This document shows, piece after piece, positions 34,877-44,536 of a stretch of DNA of 64,000 bases (positions are counted from its first letter, which is position 1; each line of letters starts with the position of its first letter). A program made the translations under genes and the position numbers. Source of the DNA: Paenibacillus camerounensis (GTDB lineage: Bacteria; Bacillota; Bacilli; Paenibacillales; Paenibacillaceae); the NCBI RefSeq assembly GCF_000723885.1, contig NZ_CCDG010000061.1, positions 62,001-126,000 on the forward strand, given 5' to 3'. The notes under the pieces were generated by a model. It ran no database searches and was not told the DNA's origin. It saw only the letters and a program-made list of their open reading frames with translations.

Positions 34877-35500
34877 ATGTCAGCGCAATCCCAATCCACG
34901 CAATCCGTCAAAATTGTCACCGCCGATCCCAGCGCCATCGGCTTGTTCGGACTTGCTATCGTCACCCTGGTCGCTTCTTCACAAAAGCTCGAAATTACAA
35001 CAGGACTCAGCTACGCTATTCCGTGGGCAATCTTCCTCGGCGCCTTCGCCCAGTTGTTCGCCTCCATTCAGGATGCCAAGCACAATAACACCTTCGGCAT
35101 GACTGCATTCGGCGCATATGCCTTCTTCTGGTTCGGCATGGGTGCAAGCTGGCTGATCAAGCTCGGCGTATTCGGCGCTACACTCGCTGAAGGCGTAGAC
35201 CCGAAGCAGCTCGGCTTCGTATTCCTCGGATATCTGATTTTCACCCTGTTCATGACCATCGGCGCAGTTGAAGCCAACCGTGTCCTGCTGATCATCTTTA
35301 TCCTGATTGACTTCCTGTTCCTTGGACTTTCCATGGATGCTTTCGGCGTAGCTGCGGAATTCTTCCACAAGCTGGCTGCAGTATCGGAAATGGCGATTGC
35401 TGCGGTATCCCTTTACGGCTGCGGAGCTTCTGTGCTCAACGCCCATTTCGGACGCACCTTCCTGCCGGTCGGCGCACCTCTGCGTATCTTCAAGAAATAA
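34877..35500 (+). CDS. GPR1/FUN34/YaaH-family acetate uptake transporter
   Basis: About 207 residues with six membrane helices. The N-terminal motif reads DPSAIGLFGLAIVTLVAS, a variant of the NPAPLGL hallmark of this family, and FGMTAFGAYAFFWFGMG is also typical. SatP/YaaH proteins carry acetate or succinate with protons, or act as channels. The frame opens at TTG 34859, but ATG 34877 follows GGAGG at 34861-34865. It is monocistronic with its own terminator. Substrate assignment is from the family. Confidence 0.88.
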   Translation: MSAQSQSTQSVKIVTADPSAIGLFGLAIVTLVASSQKLEITTGLSYAIPWAIFLGAFAQLFASIQDAKHNNTFGMTAFGAYAFFWFGMGASWLIKLGVFGATLAEGVDPKQLGFVFLGYLIFTLFMTIGAVEANRVLLIIFILIDFLFLGLSMDAFGVAAEFFHKLAAVSEMAIAAVSLYGCGASVLNAHFGRTFLPVGAPLRIFKK

Positions 35501-35548
35501 GCTGACGCTGCCTTTACTGAAATTCATATAGCAACACCTGCAAGAGCA

Positions 35549-35595
35549 ACGGATAAAGACAGCTGCCCTTAGGCGGATTGGATTTATCCGTTTTT
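35549..35595 (+). terminator. Terminator after the acetate-transporter-like gene
   Basis: The 9-bp stem ACGGATAAA/TTTATCCGT (35549-35557 with 35583-35591), with a 25-base loop, is followed by TTTT. Confidence 0.7.
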
Positions 35596-35758
35596 GTTAT
35601 TTTACCGCCAGCTATAAGGTTTTTCCTTGCACAAAAACACAAAAAATGACATGCTATAGAGACACCTACGACATATCTCGACATTTGACGATGGTGCAGA
35701 AACCATTTTCGCCCAAATTGCTATAGAATGTTGAATTTTCTTATATCGGAGGCACTCC

Positions 35759-37906
35759 ATGGCTTTCATTAATAAAAAGCCTTTAACGATCATTCTCGGC
35801 TTCCTAGCCGTGCTGCAGCTTTCTCTCTTCTATTACTATTCCATATCGGTAGAACGGGAATACCGGGCTGAAAAAGCCGATCTATCCTCTCAAGCCGTCA
35901 CCCTAACCTCAAATCTCGAAGAGAAAGTATCGGTTGTCAAAGGAATAAGCTCCTTCATCCAGACGGTAGGCTTTGATGCAGAGCCCGCTCTGATCAATCA
36001 ATACCTGTATACCGCCTATAACAACTCAAACACAAACGTTCTGAATATTGTGATTGCCCCGGACGGGGTTATCCGCTATCTCTATCCGCTTTCCGGCAAC
36101 ACCTCCATCCTGAATAAAGACCTCCTGCTCGATCCAGTCCTTTCATCATCAGGCATGGTACAGGAAACCATCCGCTCACGCGGCATCACCATTGACGGGC
36201 CCCGCATGCTTGCCCAAGGCCAGTATGGAATGGTAATCAGACAGGCCATTTACAGCGGCAACACCTTTACCGGCATCGTTTCTGCTACCGTAACGGTAGA
36301 GGACATATCCGATCATCTCCAGTCGCTGGATTCCTCTATTTACGTTACGAGCACAGACTATACTCTGCTGTTCGGCCGGCAGGATGGAGCTGCAGGGGAA
36401 GCAGTAACCACTCCTATTGATATCTATAACCAGCACTGGCTGATGGGCACTCTTTTTTCGGCACAGAAGAAATGGGCAGTATTCCGCAGCGTCCTCTGGA
36501 TTGATGTCGTCTGCCTGCTCATCGTCGCCTTTATCCTGTATTTCTTCTGGCATCAGAACCGGTTTAATCATGAGCTTGAGCGGGTAGTTAAGCTCCGCAC
36601 CCGTGACCTTAGCGTTTCCCAGAAGCTGTACGAAAAGCTCGCCCACTATGACAGCCTGACCGATATTCCGAACCGGCGTTATTTTATGGATGAGTTCGAA
36701 CGGCTGCTGCAATGCTCAGAGCCGACACAGACCTACACCCTATTCTTTTTTGACTTGAACCGCTTCAAGGAAATCAATGATACATTAGGCCATTCTATCG
36801 GTGACCAGGTAATCAAGACGCTGGCCGGCCGGCTGAAAGGCGCGGGGCTGCCCTTTCAGCTGTTTGCAAGAACCGGGGGCGACGAATTCGTCATGATCTT
36901 CTCCGATCTGCCGCAGGAGCGGATTCCGGAAATTTCCGGTGAGATCAGCACACTGATCTCACAGACCCTGCTGATTGCCGGTGCCCATCTGAGCCTGTCT
37001 ACAAGCATCGGGATTTCCCTTTACCCGGAGCATTCCAGCCATACAGACGATTTGCTGAAATTTGCCGATATGTCGATGTATCAGGCCAAGTCGCTGGAGG
37101 ACCGCAATTACTTTATCTTCGACTGGGAGCTGCGGGAGAAGCTGGAGCAGCGGACCATGATTGCCAAATACCTGCATTCTGCGCTGGAACGCGAGGAATT
37201 CGTGCTGTATTACCAGCCGCAGATCAACGCCGTTACCGGCAAGACAATCGGCCTTGAGGCGCTGATCCGCTGGAATCATCCTGAGAAGGGGCTCATCGGG
37301 CCGGGCACGTTCATCTCCGCGGTCGAGGAGGCCGGCCTGATGATTCAGCTGACAGACTGGGTAATCCGTGAGGTATGCCGTCAGCTCTGCGAATGGCGTA
37401 AGCTGGGCATGCCGCTGCTGCGCACCTCCATTAATATTTCGAACAGCTGGTTCTATAACCGCAATCTGATTGAGAATCTGCTGTCTGTGCTGGATTATTA
37501 CGGCCTGGATACAGAAGTGCTGGAATTTGAAATTACAGAGAGCACCGCGCTCCTCGAGGAGCATTACCCGCTGCTACAGCAGATGCGTGACCATGGCATT
37601 ATCGTCTCTATTGATGACTTCGGCACCAAGTACTCCTCACTGAATTATTTGAAGCATTTTCCGGTTAACAAAATTAAAATCGACCGCACCTTCATCACCG
37701 GAATCGGGATCAGCTCGATTGACGAGACCATCATCAAATCCATTGTCTATGTCGCTTCACAGCTGGGCTATGACCTGATTGCTGAAGGTGTGGAAACGGC
37801 AGAACAGCTGGAATTCCTGATCAGCCATAACTGCCCGCATATTCAGGGCTTCTATTTCTCTCCTCCGCTGCCGGCAGAGGAAATCATCAGCAGGCTGGCT
37901 TCATAG
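35759..37906 (+). CDS. CHASE-GGDEF-EAL cyclic-di-GMP protein
   Basis: 715 residues. Two membrane helices (about 8-28 and 243-264) flank a CHASE-type sensor that includes IAPDGVIRYLYPLSGN. GGDEF is intact (373-377) and EALIRW is intact (499-501). In the EAL loop-6 motif the last Gly of DDFGTG is replaced by Lys (DDFGTKYSS), which may weaken phosphodiesterase activity. ATG 35759 follows GGAGGCACTCC closely. It is the third GGDEF-EAL protein in 20 kb, each with a different sensor. It ends in a terminator that overlaps its stop codon. Confidence 0.92.
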   Translation: MAFINKKPLTIILGFLAVLQLSLFYYYSISVEREYRAEKADLSSQAVTLTSNLEEKVSVVKGISSFIQTVGFDAEPALINQYLYTAYNNSNTNVLNIVIAPDGVIRYLYPLSGNTSILNKDLLLDPVLSSSGMVQETIRSRGITIDGPRMLAQGQYGMVIRQAIYSGNTFTGIVSATVTVEDISDHLQSLDSSIYVTSTDYTLLFGRQDGAAGEAVTTPIDIYNQHWLMGTLFSAQKKWAVFRSVLWIDVVCLLIVAFILYFFWHQNRFNHELERVVKLRTRDLSVSQKLYEKLAHYDSLTDIPNRRYFMDEFERLLQCSEPTQTYTLFFFDLNRFKEINDTLGHSIGDQVIKTLAGRLKGAGLPFQLFARTGGDEFVMIFSDLPQERIPEISGEISTLISQTLLIAGAHLSLSTSIGISLYPEHSSHTDDLLKFADMSMYQAKSLEDRNYFIFDWELREKLEQRTMIAKYLHSALEREEFVLYYQPQINAVTGKTIGLEALIRWNHPEKGLIGPGTFISAVEEAGLMIQLTDWVIREVCRQLCEWRKLGMPLLRTSINISNSWFYNRNLIENLLSVLDYYGLDTEVLEFEITESTALLEEHYPLLQQMRDHGIIVSIDDFGTKYSSLNYLKHFPVNKIKIDRTFITGIGISSIDETIIKSIVYVASQLGYDLIAEGVETAEQLEFLISHNCPHIQGFYFSPPLPAEEIISRLAS

Positions 37907-37922
37907 CCGGCCTGCCTTTTTT
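37891..37922 (+). terminator. Terminator overlapping the end of the CHASE-GGDEF-EAL gene
   Basis: The 10-bp stem CAGGCTGGCT/AGCCGGCCTG (37891-37900 with 37905-37914) contains the stop codon in its loop region and is followed by CCTTTTTT. Confidence 0.85.
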
Positions 37923-38035
37923 ATATTCAGCCCGTCTAAGCTTCCCTGCCCTCTTGGTAAAATAACCGCTTACCGCTATAATAAGCTTGTGCTGCGCGAC
38001 GCAGCAGGATGTTAACCCGAAAGGATTTCGAGAAA

Positions 38036-38359
38036 ATGAATGCGTTTACTAACTCCGAGCTGACTGGCACAATCATCTTTGCGCTAATTCTGGCGATACT
38101 CGCCTACCGGATTATCCGCGGCATGCCTGCTATGGAAGGAAATATAACCGCTTTCCGCAAAAGAACACTGGTCTGGACACAGGTTGCTCTGGTCTTAACC
38201 GTCCTGCAGCTAAATTTCAAGGCCGGCGACTGGCGGTTTGCCATTATCCTCGGACTGATTGTACTGTTTACCGGCAGCATCTGGTGGGCTGCGCGCCGCT
38301 ACGATATGCGCCGTCCGGCTGATCGCGAATTGTCTAATCAGGACAGCCCACAAGAATAA
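38036..38359 (+). CDS. Small membrane protein of unknown function
   Basis: About 107 residues with three predicted helices: SELTGTIIFALILAILAYRI, TQVALVLTVLQL and FAIILGLIVLFTGSIWWAA. The tail is charged (RRYDMRRPADRELSN). An in-frame ATG at 38009 exists, but ATG 38036 after AAAGGA gives the natural start just before the first helix. No family is recognised. It is flanked by terminators on both sides, so it is a single-gene unit. Confidence 0.65.
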   Translation: MNAFTNSELTGTIIFALILAILAYRIIRGMPAMEGNITAFRKRTLVWTQVALVLTVLQLNFKAGDWRFAIILGLIVLFTGSIWWAARRYDMRRPADRELSNQDSPQE

Positions 38360-38378
38360 TAGCTGAACGTAGAGATTC

Positions 38379-38403
38379 AGCTCCCCTCCGGGAGCTTTTT
38401 TTT
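38379..38403 (+). terminator. Terminator after the small membrane protein gene
   Basis: Stem AGCTCCC/GGGAGCT (38379-38385 with 38390-38396), CTCC loop, followed by TTTTTTT. Confidence 0.92.
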
Positions 38404-38515
38404 GTTGTTCCAGAAGGGGAGCCTGTCCGCAGGTACATCTTTGTGACGGCAGGCATATGCCGCGGCCGCTGCAAGCATACTAGTATCATTCTAACAATCG
38501 CGGAGGTACACAAAG

Positions 38516-38992
38516 ATGACCAAAAAATTAAATCTGCTGATGTTCAGCGGCGAATATGACAAGGCGATGGCCGGGCTGATTCTGGCCAATGCAGCAAGGG
38601 ATATTGAGGTTGAAGTAACGATGTTCTTTGCATTCTGGGGATTATTTCTGGTCCGGGACCCGGAAAAAATGACACTGGAGGATAAGAGCCTGTACGAGAA
38701 GCTGATGGACGTGATGACACCGAAGGGACCGCAGCAGCTCCCGCTCTCGCACATGAATTTCAGCGGTCTGGGCCGTGTAATGCTGGAGGAGATGATGGAG
38801 GACAATGGAGCACCTAAGCTGATCCACTTCCTGAAGGGTGCCCGCAAAAAGAAGATCAAATTCTATGCCTGCAAGCTTTCGTTGGATATTATGGGGTTTA
38901 AGCCGGAGGAGCTGCTTCCGGAGGTTGAAGTGATGGATGCCTCTGCTTATCTGAAGGATGCGCTGGAAAGTGATATGCAGCTGTTTATCTAG
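38516..38992 (+). CDS. DsrE/DsrF/DrsH-like family protein
   Basis: 158 residues of the DsrE fold, with the family pattern KKLNLLMFSGEYDKAMAGLILANAA and the central EVTMFFAFWGLFLV. One Cys lies in the loop KIKFYACKLSLDIMG, the position that carries a persulfide in sulfur-relay members. These proteins handle sulfur transfer or regulate sulfur metabolism. A cysteine-desulfurase-like enzyme follows about 130 bases later, which fits a sulfur-handling pair. The ATG has GGAGGT eight bases before. Role inferred from family and context. Confidence 0.85.
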   Translation: MTKKLNLLMFSGEYDKAMAGLILANAARDIEVEVTMFFAFWGLFLVRDPEKMTLEDKSLYEKLMDVMTPKGPQQLPLSHMNFSGLGRVMLEEMMEDNGAPKLIHFLKGARKKKIKFYACKLSLDIMGFKPEELLPEVEVMDASAYLKDALESDMQLFI

Positions 38993-39052
38993 CTTGACAC
39001 ATGGGCTTTAACCCATCTGCTCTGCCGGGCATATACTGAGCCGTGATGACAC

Positions 39053-39104
39053 AGCCGGAAGCCTGTCAAGGACACCGGCGCCGGTGTCAGGGAACTAACC
39101 GGCT
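39053..39104 (+). promoter_or_regulatory. Large palindrome before the cysteine-desulfurase-like gene
   Basis: The 18-bp perfect palindrome GACACCGGCGCCGGTGTC (39071-39088) is enclosed by AGCCGG (39053-39058) and CCGGCT (39099-39104). It lies 7-60 bases before the ribosome binding site, so it may be an operator or a leader hairpin. No T-run follows. A smaller hairpin, ATGGG-CTTTAA-CCCAT, is at 39001-39016. Confidence 0.5.
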
Positions 39105-39123
39105 TTAGATGGAGGGATTGTCC

Positions 39124-40635
39124 ATGCCAAGCATCAACCATGCCTCCCCCAAGGAGGCACCGGCTTACCCTGCGGCGCATTTCGCCGCATTCCGTGAGCA
39201 TACCATCGGCATTTGCCATCAGATTACGACCCCCTTTGGACGGAAGCCGCTGCTATACGCAGACTGGACCGCCAGCGGCCGTTTATACGAACCGATTGAG
39301 CGCCGGATTCAGGAGGCTTTCGGACCTTATGTCAGCAATCCGCATACCGATTCCAACACCACCGGCCTGACAATGACGCTCGCCTATAATGAAGCACGGC
39401 GGATCATCAGGCAGCATGTGCACGCGGGGCCGGATGACTGCCTGATCTTCTGCGGCAACGGCACTACCGGTGCAGTTAACAAGCTGCAGCGGCTGATGGG
39501 CCTGAAGCTGCCTGAATGGCAGCGCCCGGGCTTCCGTTGCCCGCCGGAGGAGCGCCCGGTGATCTTCGTCAGCCACATGGAGCATCACTCTAATCTCCTG
39601 CCCTGGCAGGAAGGCATCGGCGATGTCGTTACAGTTCCTGCCGGGGCGGACGGCAATATCAGCCCGGAGGCTCTTGAGGTGCTGCTCTGCCGCTACCGGG
39701 GCCGCCGGCTCAAGATAGGCTCTTTCACCGCTTGTTCAAATGTTACAGGCATTGAGACGCCTTACCCCAAGCTCGCTGCCGTAATGCACCGCCACGGCGG
39801 GGTATGCTTTGTTGATTTTGCCGCCAGTGCACCGTATGCAGTGATTGATATGCATCCCGCTTCACCGCAGGAGAAGCTTGATGCCGTCTTCTTCTCTCCG
39901 CACAAATTTCTTGGCGGCCCGGGAACAGGCGGAGTGCTGCTGTTAGACGCCGGACTCTGCAGCGGCAGGCTCCCGGATGAGCCCGGCGGCGGCACTGTTG
40001 TCTGGGTTAATCCCTGGGGCGGACGCCGCTACATAAACGACGTGGAGGTCCGCGAGGACGGAGGGACACCCGGCTTCATGCAGGCCATCCGCACAGCGCT
40101 CTGCATCCAGCTGAAGGAGCGGATGAACGGCAGCGGAGAATGGATGAGGCTCCGCGAGCAGGAGCTGTGCCGGCGGCTGTTAGCCGGGCTCACCCGCATA
40201 CCCGGCTGCTCCATTCTGGCCGGGGGACAGACAGAGCGCCATGGCATCGTGTCGTTCACCCTGCAGAATCTCCATTACAATCTTGCCGTCAGGCTACTGA
40301 ATGACCGCTACGGCATTCAGGCCCGCGGCGGCTGCTCCTGTGCCGGTCCTTATGGACATTATCTGCTGGGGCTTGACCGCAAGCAGTCGGAGCAGATCGT
40401 TCAGGACCTGCATGCCGGGGACCAGTCCTCCAAGCCCGGCTGGGTCCGCCTTTCCCTCCACCCCATTATGACAGATGCCGAAGTTGACAGGATGATCGCA
40501 GCGGTGCAGGACATCACTGCATACGGAATGGAATGGGCCAGCGATTACAGTTACAGCCATGTAACGAACAGCTGGGTTCACCGCTCAGGACAGACAGAGA
40601 CCGAGGCGGCGGTCCAGGGCCTATTCTCGGTGTAG
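39124..40635 (+). CDS. PLP-dependent class V aminotransferase, cysteine-desulfurase-like
   Basis: About 503 residues. The PLP lysine is Lys261 in FFSPHKFLGGPGTGG. Other hallmarks are FVSHMEHHSNLLPW and FVDFAASAPYAVIDMH, with Asp and His around the cofactor. A Cys-rich segment RGGCSCAGPYGHYLLG (Cys404, Cys406) sits where the catalytic Cys of desulfurases lies. It may release sulfur from cysteine or act on a related substrate; it is longer than IscS/SufS (about 400), so it is a separate branch. An in-frame ATG at 39109 contains the ribosome binding site, so ATG 39124 is chosen. It follows a DsrE-like gene. Confidence 0.87.
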   Translation: MPSINHASPKEAPAYPAAHFAAFREHTIGICHQITTPFGRKPLLYADWTASGRLYEPIERRIQEAFGPYVSNPHTDSNTTGLTMTLAYNEARRIIRQHVHAGPDDCLIFCGNGTTGAVNKLQRLMGLKLPEWQRPGFRCPPEERPVIFVSHMEHHSNLLPWQEGIGDVVTVPAGADGNISPEALEVLLCRYRGRRLKIGSFTACSNVTGIETPYPKLAAVMHRHGGVCFVDFAASAPYAVIDMHPASPQEKLDAVFFSPHKFLGGPGTGGVLLLDAGLCSGRLPDEPGGGTVVWVNPWGGRRYINDVEVREDGGTPGFMQAIRTALCIQLKERMNGSGEWMRLREQELCRRLLAGLTRIPGCSILAGGQTERHGIVSFTLQNLHYNLAVRLLNDRYGIQARGGCSCAGPYGHYLLGLDRKQSEQIVQDLHAGDQSSKPGWVRLSLHPIMTDAEVDRMIAAVQDITAYGMEWASDYSYSHVTNSWVHRSGQTETEAAVQGLFSV

Positions 40636-41238
40636 CGGAGCTGCCGCCGCCCGGGCAAACCGGGCTTCGATAGCCTTCACACACCATAGGGAAGCCGCGA
40701 TAAACAACACCACGTAGATAATCTCCCAGGGGTTGCGGATAAACCGCTGTACATCATTCCCGATATAGGAGACAGCAAAGACCATGATAGCCTTCCCCGC
40801 ACATATAGCCAGCAGATAAGAGCGCAGGCGCATACCGGCCAGCCCGGCGGCCATATTAATCACCACGAACGGGCCGACCGGGAACAGGCTGAGCAGAAAA
40901 ACATAACTGAACCCGCTCCGCCGCACCCAGGTCATGCTTTTGGCTACCTTTGGCCTGCGTGACCATTTTTGAAGATAGGGGTGGGAGGCAATTTTGCGGA
41001 TGATCAGAAAGGTCACTGTGCAGCCTGCCACCAGCCCCAGCCAGGAATACAAAAACCCGAGCCATAAACCGTATACAGCACCGTTCAAGCCTACGATGGC
41101 AATCGTCGGCAGCGGCGGGATGAAGGATTTCATAAACGTCAGCCCGATTCCGGGCAGCGGCCCAAGTGTCCGGTATTGCTCCAGCAGGACCCGCAGCCTC
41201 TCCTCCGTCAGCCATGACGATATATCCAGTAAATACAT
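40621..41238 (-). CDS. TVP38/TMEM64-family (DedA-like) membrane protein
   Basis: About 205 residues with five or six helices. The central GLVAGCTVTFLIIRKIASHPYLQKW and FSYVFLLSLFPVGPFVVINMAAGL match the SNARE-associated/VTT domain, thought to move phospholipids between membrane leaflets. The frame opens further upstream at 41259, but ATG 41238 lies six bases after AGGAGAGGG. Its 3' end overlaps the convergent desulfurase-like gene by 15 bases. It is divergent from the hybrid kinase gene. Function inferred from family. Confidence 0.87.
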   Translation of the reverse strand: MYLLDISSWLTEERLRVLLEQYRTLGPLPGIGLTFMKSFIPPLPTIAIVGLNGAVYGLWLGFLYSWLGLVAGCTVTFLIIRKIASHPYLQKWSRRPKVAKSMTWVRRSGFSYVFLLSLFPVGPFVVINMAAGLAGMRLRSYLLAICAGKAIMVFAVSYIGNDVQRFIRNPWEIIYVVLFIAASLWCVKAIEARFARAAAAPLHRE

Positions 41239-41410
41239 CAATTGCCCTCTCCTCATCAAACACTGAATTTCTCAAGTCGTGAGCCTCAATTATACAACAC
41301 TTTTCTGGGCACTAGTGACTGGACAAGCAGAAGCCGGCAAGGCTATGATGAAATTATTGACGAATGATGCGGAAGTTTGACAGAAGTTATATTCCAAAGT
41401 GAGGTTCCTT

Positions 41411-44400
41411 ATGAAACTGCTTGATTACAGGCTGCTGGCTACAAGAGCTCTGGGTCTGCTATGCATCCTCCTGCTTGCTGCTTCGGCAGTATATCCCCTG
41501 CTGAACAGAAACAGCGGTGCATGTGTTCAGCCGCAGCCCGGTGTTATCGATTTATCCGGCTGCACCTTCGATAATGATTCAACCTATAAACTGGACGGCA
41601 AGTGGGAGTTCTACTGGAATCAGCTGCTTGAGCCCACGGACACCATACAAGCGGATAAAGTCAGCTATCTTTCTGTTCCCGGAAGCTGGAGAACATGGAA
41701 TCAGAAGGAGTACAACCGATATGGATTTGCAACCTACCGTCTGCAGCTGCTGCTCCCCGAGAACAGCACGTCCTTTGCCTTAAAGGTGAATAACGTCCGT
41801 ACTTCCAGCCAGCTATTCATAGACGGAGAGCCGCTTGGAGGCAGCGGGCTTACAGGGCAATCACTCCAGGAAACAGTGCCCCGCAACCAGCCTTACACCG
41901 CTGCATTTAACAGCGATACCGGCCGGGCGGACATTATCATTCACGCCTCCAACTTCATGTACAACAGCGGCGCAATCGCAGAGTCCATCCGTATCGGAAC
42001 TCCTGAAGCCATAGAAGCCCTTGATAAGCGGAATAACGTATATGACATCGTGCTGATAGCAGGCTTTGCTTTTATCGGAGTCTATTTCATGGGTCAGGGC
42101 CTGCAGCGCAAAGAAGATTATCCCTCACTGCAACTGGGGATGTATTGCTTAACCATTACCTTCTATTTGCTCACACACAGCGAAAAGCTGCTATTCGATC
42201 TCTCTCCCTCAATCCCCTATGAGTGGTTTAGCAAAATACAGCTGATAACAGGCGTGATCGGCTTTTCATTTGTAGCCAGCTATACCTATTCTTTGTTTCC
42301 GGCACTCTATTCCCGGCTGTTCCGCAGAATCACCTTCACCTATTCCATAGGCTTCTGCCTTCTGACTCTGGTGAGCTCTGAGCGGATCTACTCCAGGGCC
42401 TCCGATATATTAACTATCTTTAGTATAATCTCTATTATCTACACCTTTTATGTCATGGTTAAAGCGGCAATGCTGCGGGAGACCGGCTCCTTTTATCTGC
42501 TGATCGGCGTTGTTGCCGCCATTATGTTCGTACTCACCGTATCCAAGAACCTTATGATGGGTACCGAATTTTATTCCATACCGCCATTATCCGGGCCCAT
42601 CTTTGTCCTCGCCGAAGGGCTCTTCCTGTCTGCACGGCAGGCTCATGCCTACGAGACTATTAAGCAGCTGTCGCATCAGCTTGAGCGCAAGGACAGAGAC
42701 AAGGACGAATTCCTGCTGAAAACCTCGAACGAGCTGCGGACACCGCTGAATGCCATTATTAACATCTCATTGTCGCTCTATGAGGGCGGCGGCGGCCCGC
42801 TCAGCTCCTCACAGCGTGAGGATATGCGTCTGATTCTGGGAACGGGAAGACGCCTGGCATTCATGGTCAGGGATATCCTTGATTATGAGCAGATCAAGCA
42901 GCAGCGGATTACCCTTCACTGGAAGCAGGTAGATATACAGGGAATCGCCAACATCGTCATTGAGGTCTTCCAGTTCCTGAATATAAAAACGAATATCCGC
43001 ATCAAAAATCATATCCCGCCCGGGGCCTATCTCATTGAAGCCGATGAGCACAGGCTGATGCAGATTCTGTACAACCTGCTGGATAATGCCCTCAAATTCA
43101 CTGACCGCGGCAGCATAGTATTTGAAGCAGAACGGAGCGGGGATGTCATCTCCATCACAGTTACCGATACAGGCAAAGGGATTCCGCCTGAGCGTCTGGA
43201 AAGCATATTCCGCGATTATGAACAGGTCAATGAAGCAGATTCACTGGAGAGCGGCGGGCTCGGTCTGGGTCTGGCGATCACCCGCAAGCTCGTCGAGCTG
43301 CACGGAGGCAGTATCAGGGTACAGTCAGTTTCCGGCAGGGGGAGCAGCTTCACCTTCTCTATCCCGGTCAGTCAGCCGTCATCCGCATCTGCAGCCGCAG
43401 AGCCTGAAAACCGGGAGCTGCTGCTTACACCGGTCAAGCCTTCTCCGGAAGCCCTTGACGACGACTGGAAATATCCGCTCATCCCGGTAACCCAGCCCGG
43501 CCTGAGCGCAGACGCAGGACCGGACACTCCGCGCATACTGGTTGTTGACGATGATTACGCGAATCTCAAGGCGCTGACCAACCTGCTGGCACTGGAGAAT
43601 TATATGATTACGAGTATCCGCAGCGGCAAAGAAGCATTGGCGCTCCTTGCCGGAGACCGTAATTTCGACCTTTGCATCATCGATGTGATGATGCCGGAGA
43701 TGTCGGGACTTGAGCTGTGCAGAATTATCCGCCAGACCTTCAGCCCGCTGGATCTGCCTGTGCTGATGGCCACGGCGGGGCAGCAGCTCCATTTCAATGA
43801 GTCGGCCTTCCGGGCCGGAGCAAATGACTTTATCCATAAGCCCTATGCCTGGAGTGATTTGAAGGGCCGTGTCAAAACGCTCGTTGAACTCAAAAGGTCA
43901 GTGGCGGAGCGGCTCAGCTCGGAAATCGCTATGCTTCGCGCGCAAATCAAGCCCCATTTCCTTTACAACTCCATCAACACAATCATCTGGATGAGCACAC
44001 GGGACAACGAGAAGACCAGACACCTGCTCTACGATCTCAGTCATTTTCTGCGGGGAAGCTTTGATTTCAGCAACCAGGAAACAGCCATTCCCTTCGAGAA
44101 GGAGCTGGAGCTGACTGAAGCTTATCTGTCGCTGGAGCAGGCCCGGTTCGGCAAACGCCTGAGTGTCCAGTACAATATTGAGGTCTCCGAATTTACACTG
44201 CCGCCGCTGATTGTACAGCCGATTGTCGAGAATGCTGTCCGGCACGGCCTGATGGAAAAGATCGGCGGAGGCACCCTTGTCCTCAGCACCAGCCTGCTGG
44301 AAGGATATATAGTCATTACTGTCTCCGACAACGGCAAGGGGATGAGCGATGAGCAGCTGGCCTCCTGGATGATGGACGACTACCGCTCCTCCCCGCGTCA

Positions 44401-44536
44401 AGGTACTGGGATCGGCCTGAAAAATATTAACCGCCGCCTGCTGAAGCAATTCGGCCATCCCCTGCTGCTCACCCGCGGCGAAGACAGCGGAATTGAAGTA
44501 CGTATAAGAATACCATGGAAGGGTGAGGTCTCCTGA
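41411..44536 (+). CDS. 7TM-sensor hybrid histidine kinase with two kinase modules
   Basis: About 1041 residues. After an N-terminal helix comes a beta-sandwich extracellular domain (about 40-200) and a seven-helix 7TMR-DISM region (about 210-415). The HisKA/HATPase module follows, but its H-box reads TSNELRTPL: Asn440 replaces the phospho-accepting His. Its ATP site is otherwise complete (NLLDNALKF, DTGKGIPPE, GLGLGLAITRKLVELHGG). A receiver domain (Asp758 in CIIDVMMPEMSG) is followed by a LytS-type kinase (KPHFLYNSINT, His849) with its own ATPase (ENAVRHG, GTGIGLKNI). ATG 41411 follows GAGG. The response regulator gene overlaps its stop. The signal is unknown. Confidence 0.92.
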   Translation: MKLLDYRLLATRALGLLCILLLAASAVYPLLNRNSGACVQPQPGVIDLSGCTFDNDSTYKLDGKWEFYWNQLLEPTDTIQADKVSYLSVPGSWRTWNQKEYNRYGFATYRLQLLLPENSTSFALKVNNVRTSSQLFIDGEPLGGSGLTGQSLQETVPRNQPYTAAFNSDTGRADIIIHASNFMYNSGAIAESIRIGTPEAIEALDKRNNVYDIVLIAGFAFIGVYFMGQGLQRKEDYPSLQLGMYCLTITFYLLTHSEKLLFDLSPSIPYEWFSKIQLITGVIGFSFVASYTYSLFPALYSRLFRRITFTYSIGFCLLTLVSSERIYSRASDILTIFSIISIIYTFYVMVKAAMLRETGSFYLLIGVVAAIMFVLTVSKNLMMGTEFYSIPPLSGPIFVLAEGLFLSARQAHAYETIKQLSHQLERKDRDKDEFLLKTSNELRTPLNAIINISLSLYEGGGGPLSSSQREDMRLILGTGRRLAFMVRDILDYEQIKQQRITLHWKQVDIQGIANIVIEVFQFLNIKTNIRIKNHIPPGAYLIEADEHRLMQILYNLLDNALKFTDRGSIVFEAERSGDVISITVTDTGKGIPPERLESIFRDYEQVNEADSLESGGLGLGLAITRKLVELHGGSIRVQSVSGRGSSFTFSIPVSQPSSASAAAEPENRELLLTPVKPSPEALDDDWKYPLIPVTQPGLSADAGPDTPRILVVDDDYANLKALTNLLALENYMITSIRSGKEALALLAGDRNFDLCIIDVMMPEMSGLELCRIIRQTFSPLDLPVLMATAGQQLHFNESAFRAGANDFIHKPYAWSDLKGRVKTLVELKRSVAERLSSEIAMLRAQIKPHFLYNSINTIIWMSTRDNEKTRHLLYDLSHFLRGSFDFSNQETAIPFEKELELTEAYLSLEQARFGKRLSVQYNIEVSEFTLPPLIVQPIVENAVRHGLMEKIGGGTLVLSTSLLEGYIVITVSDNGKGMSDEQLASWMMDDYRSSPRQGTGIGLKNINRRLLKQFGHPLLLTRGEDSGIEVRIRIPWKGEVS

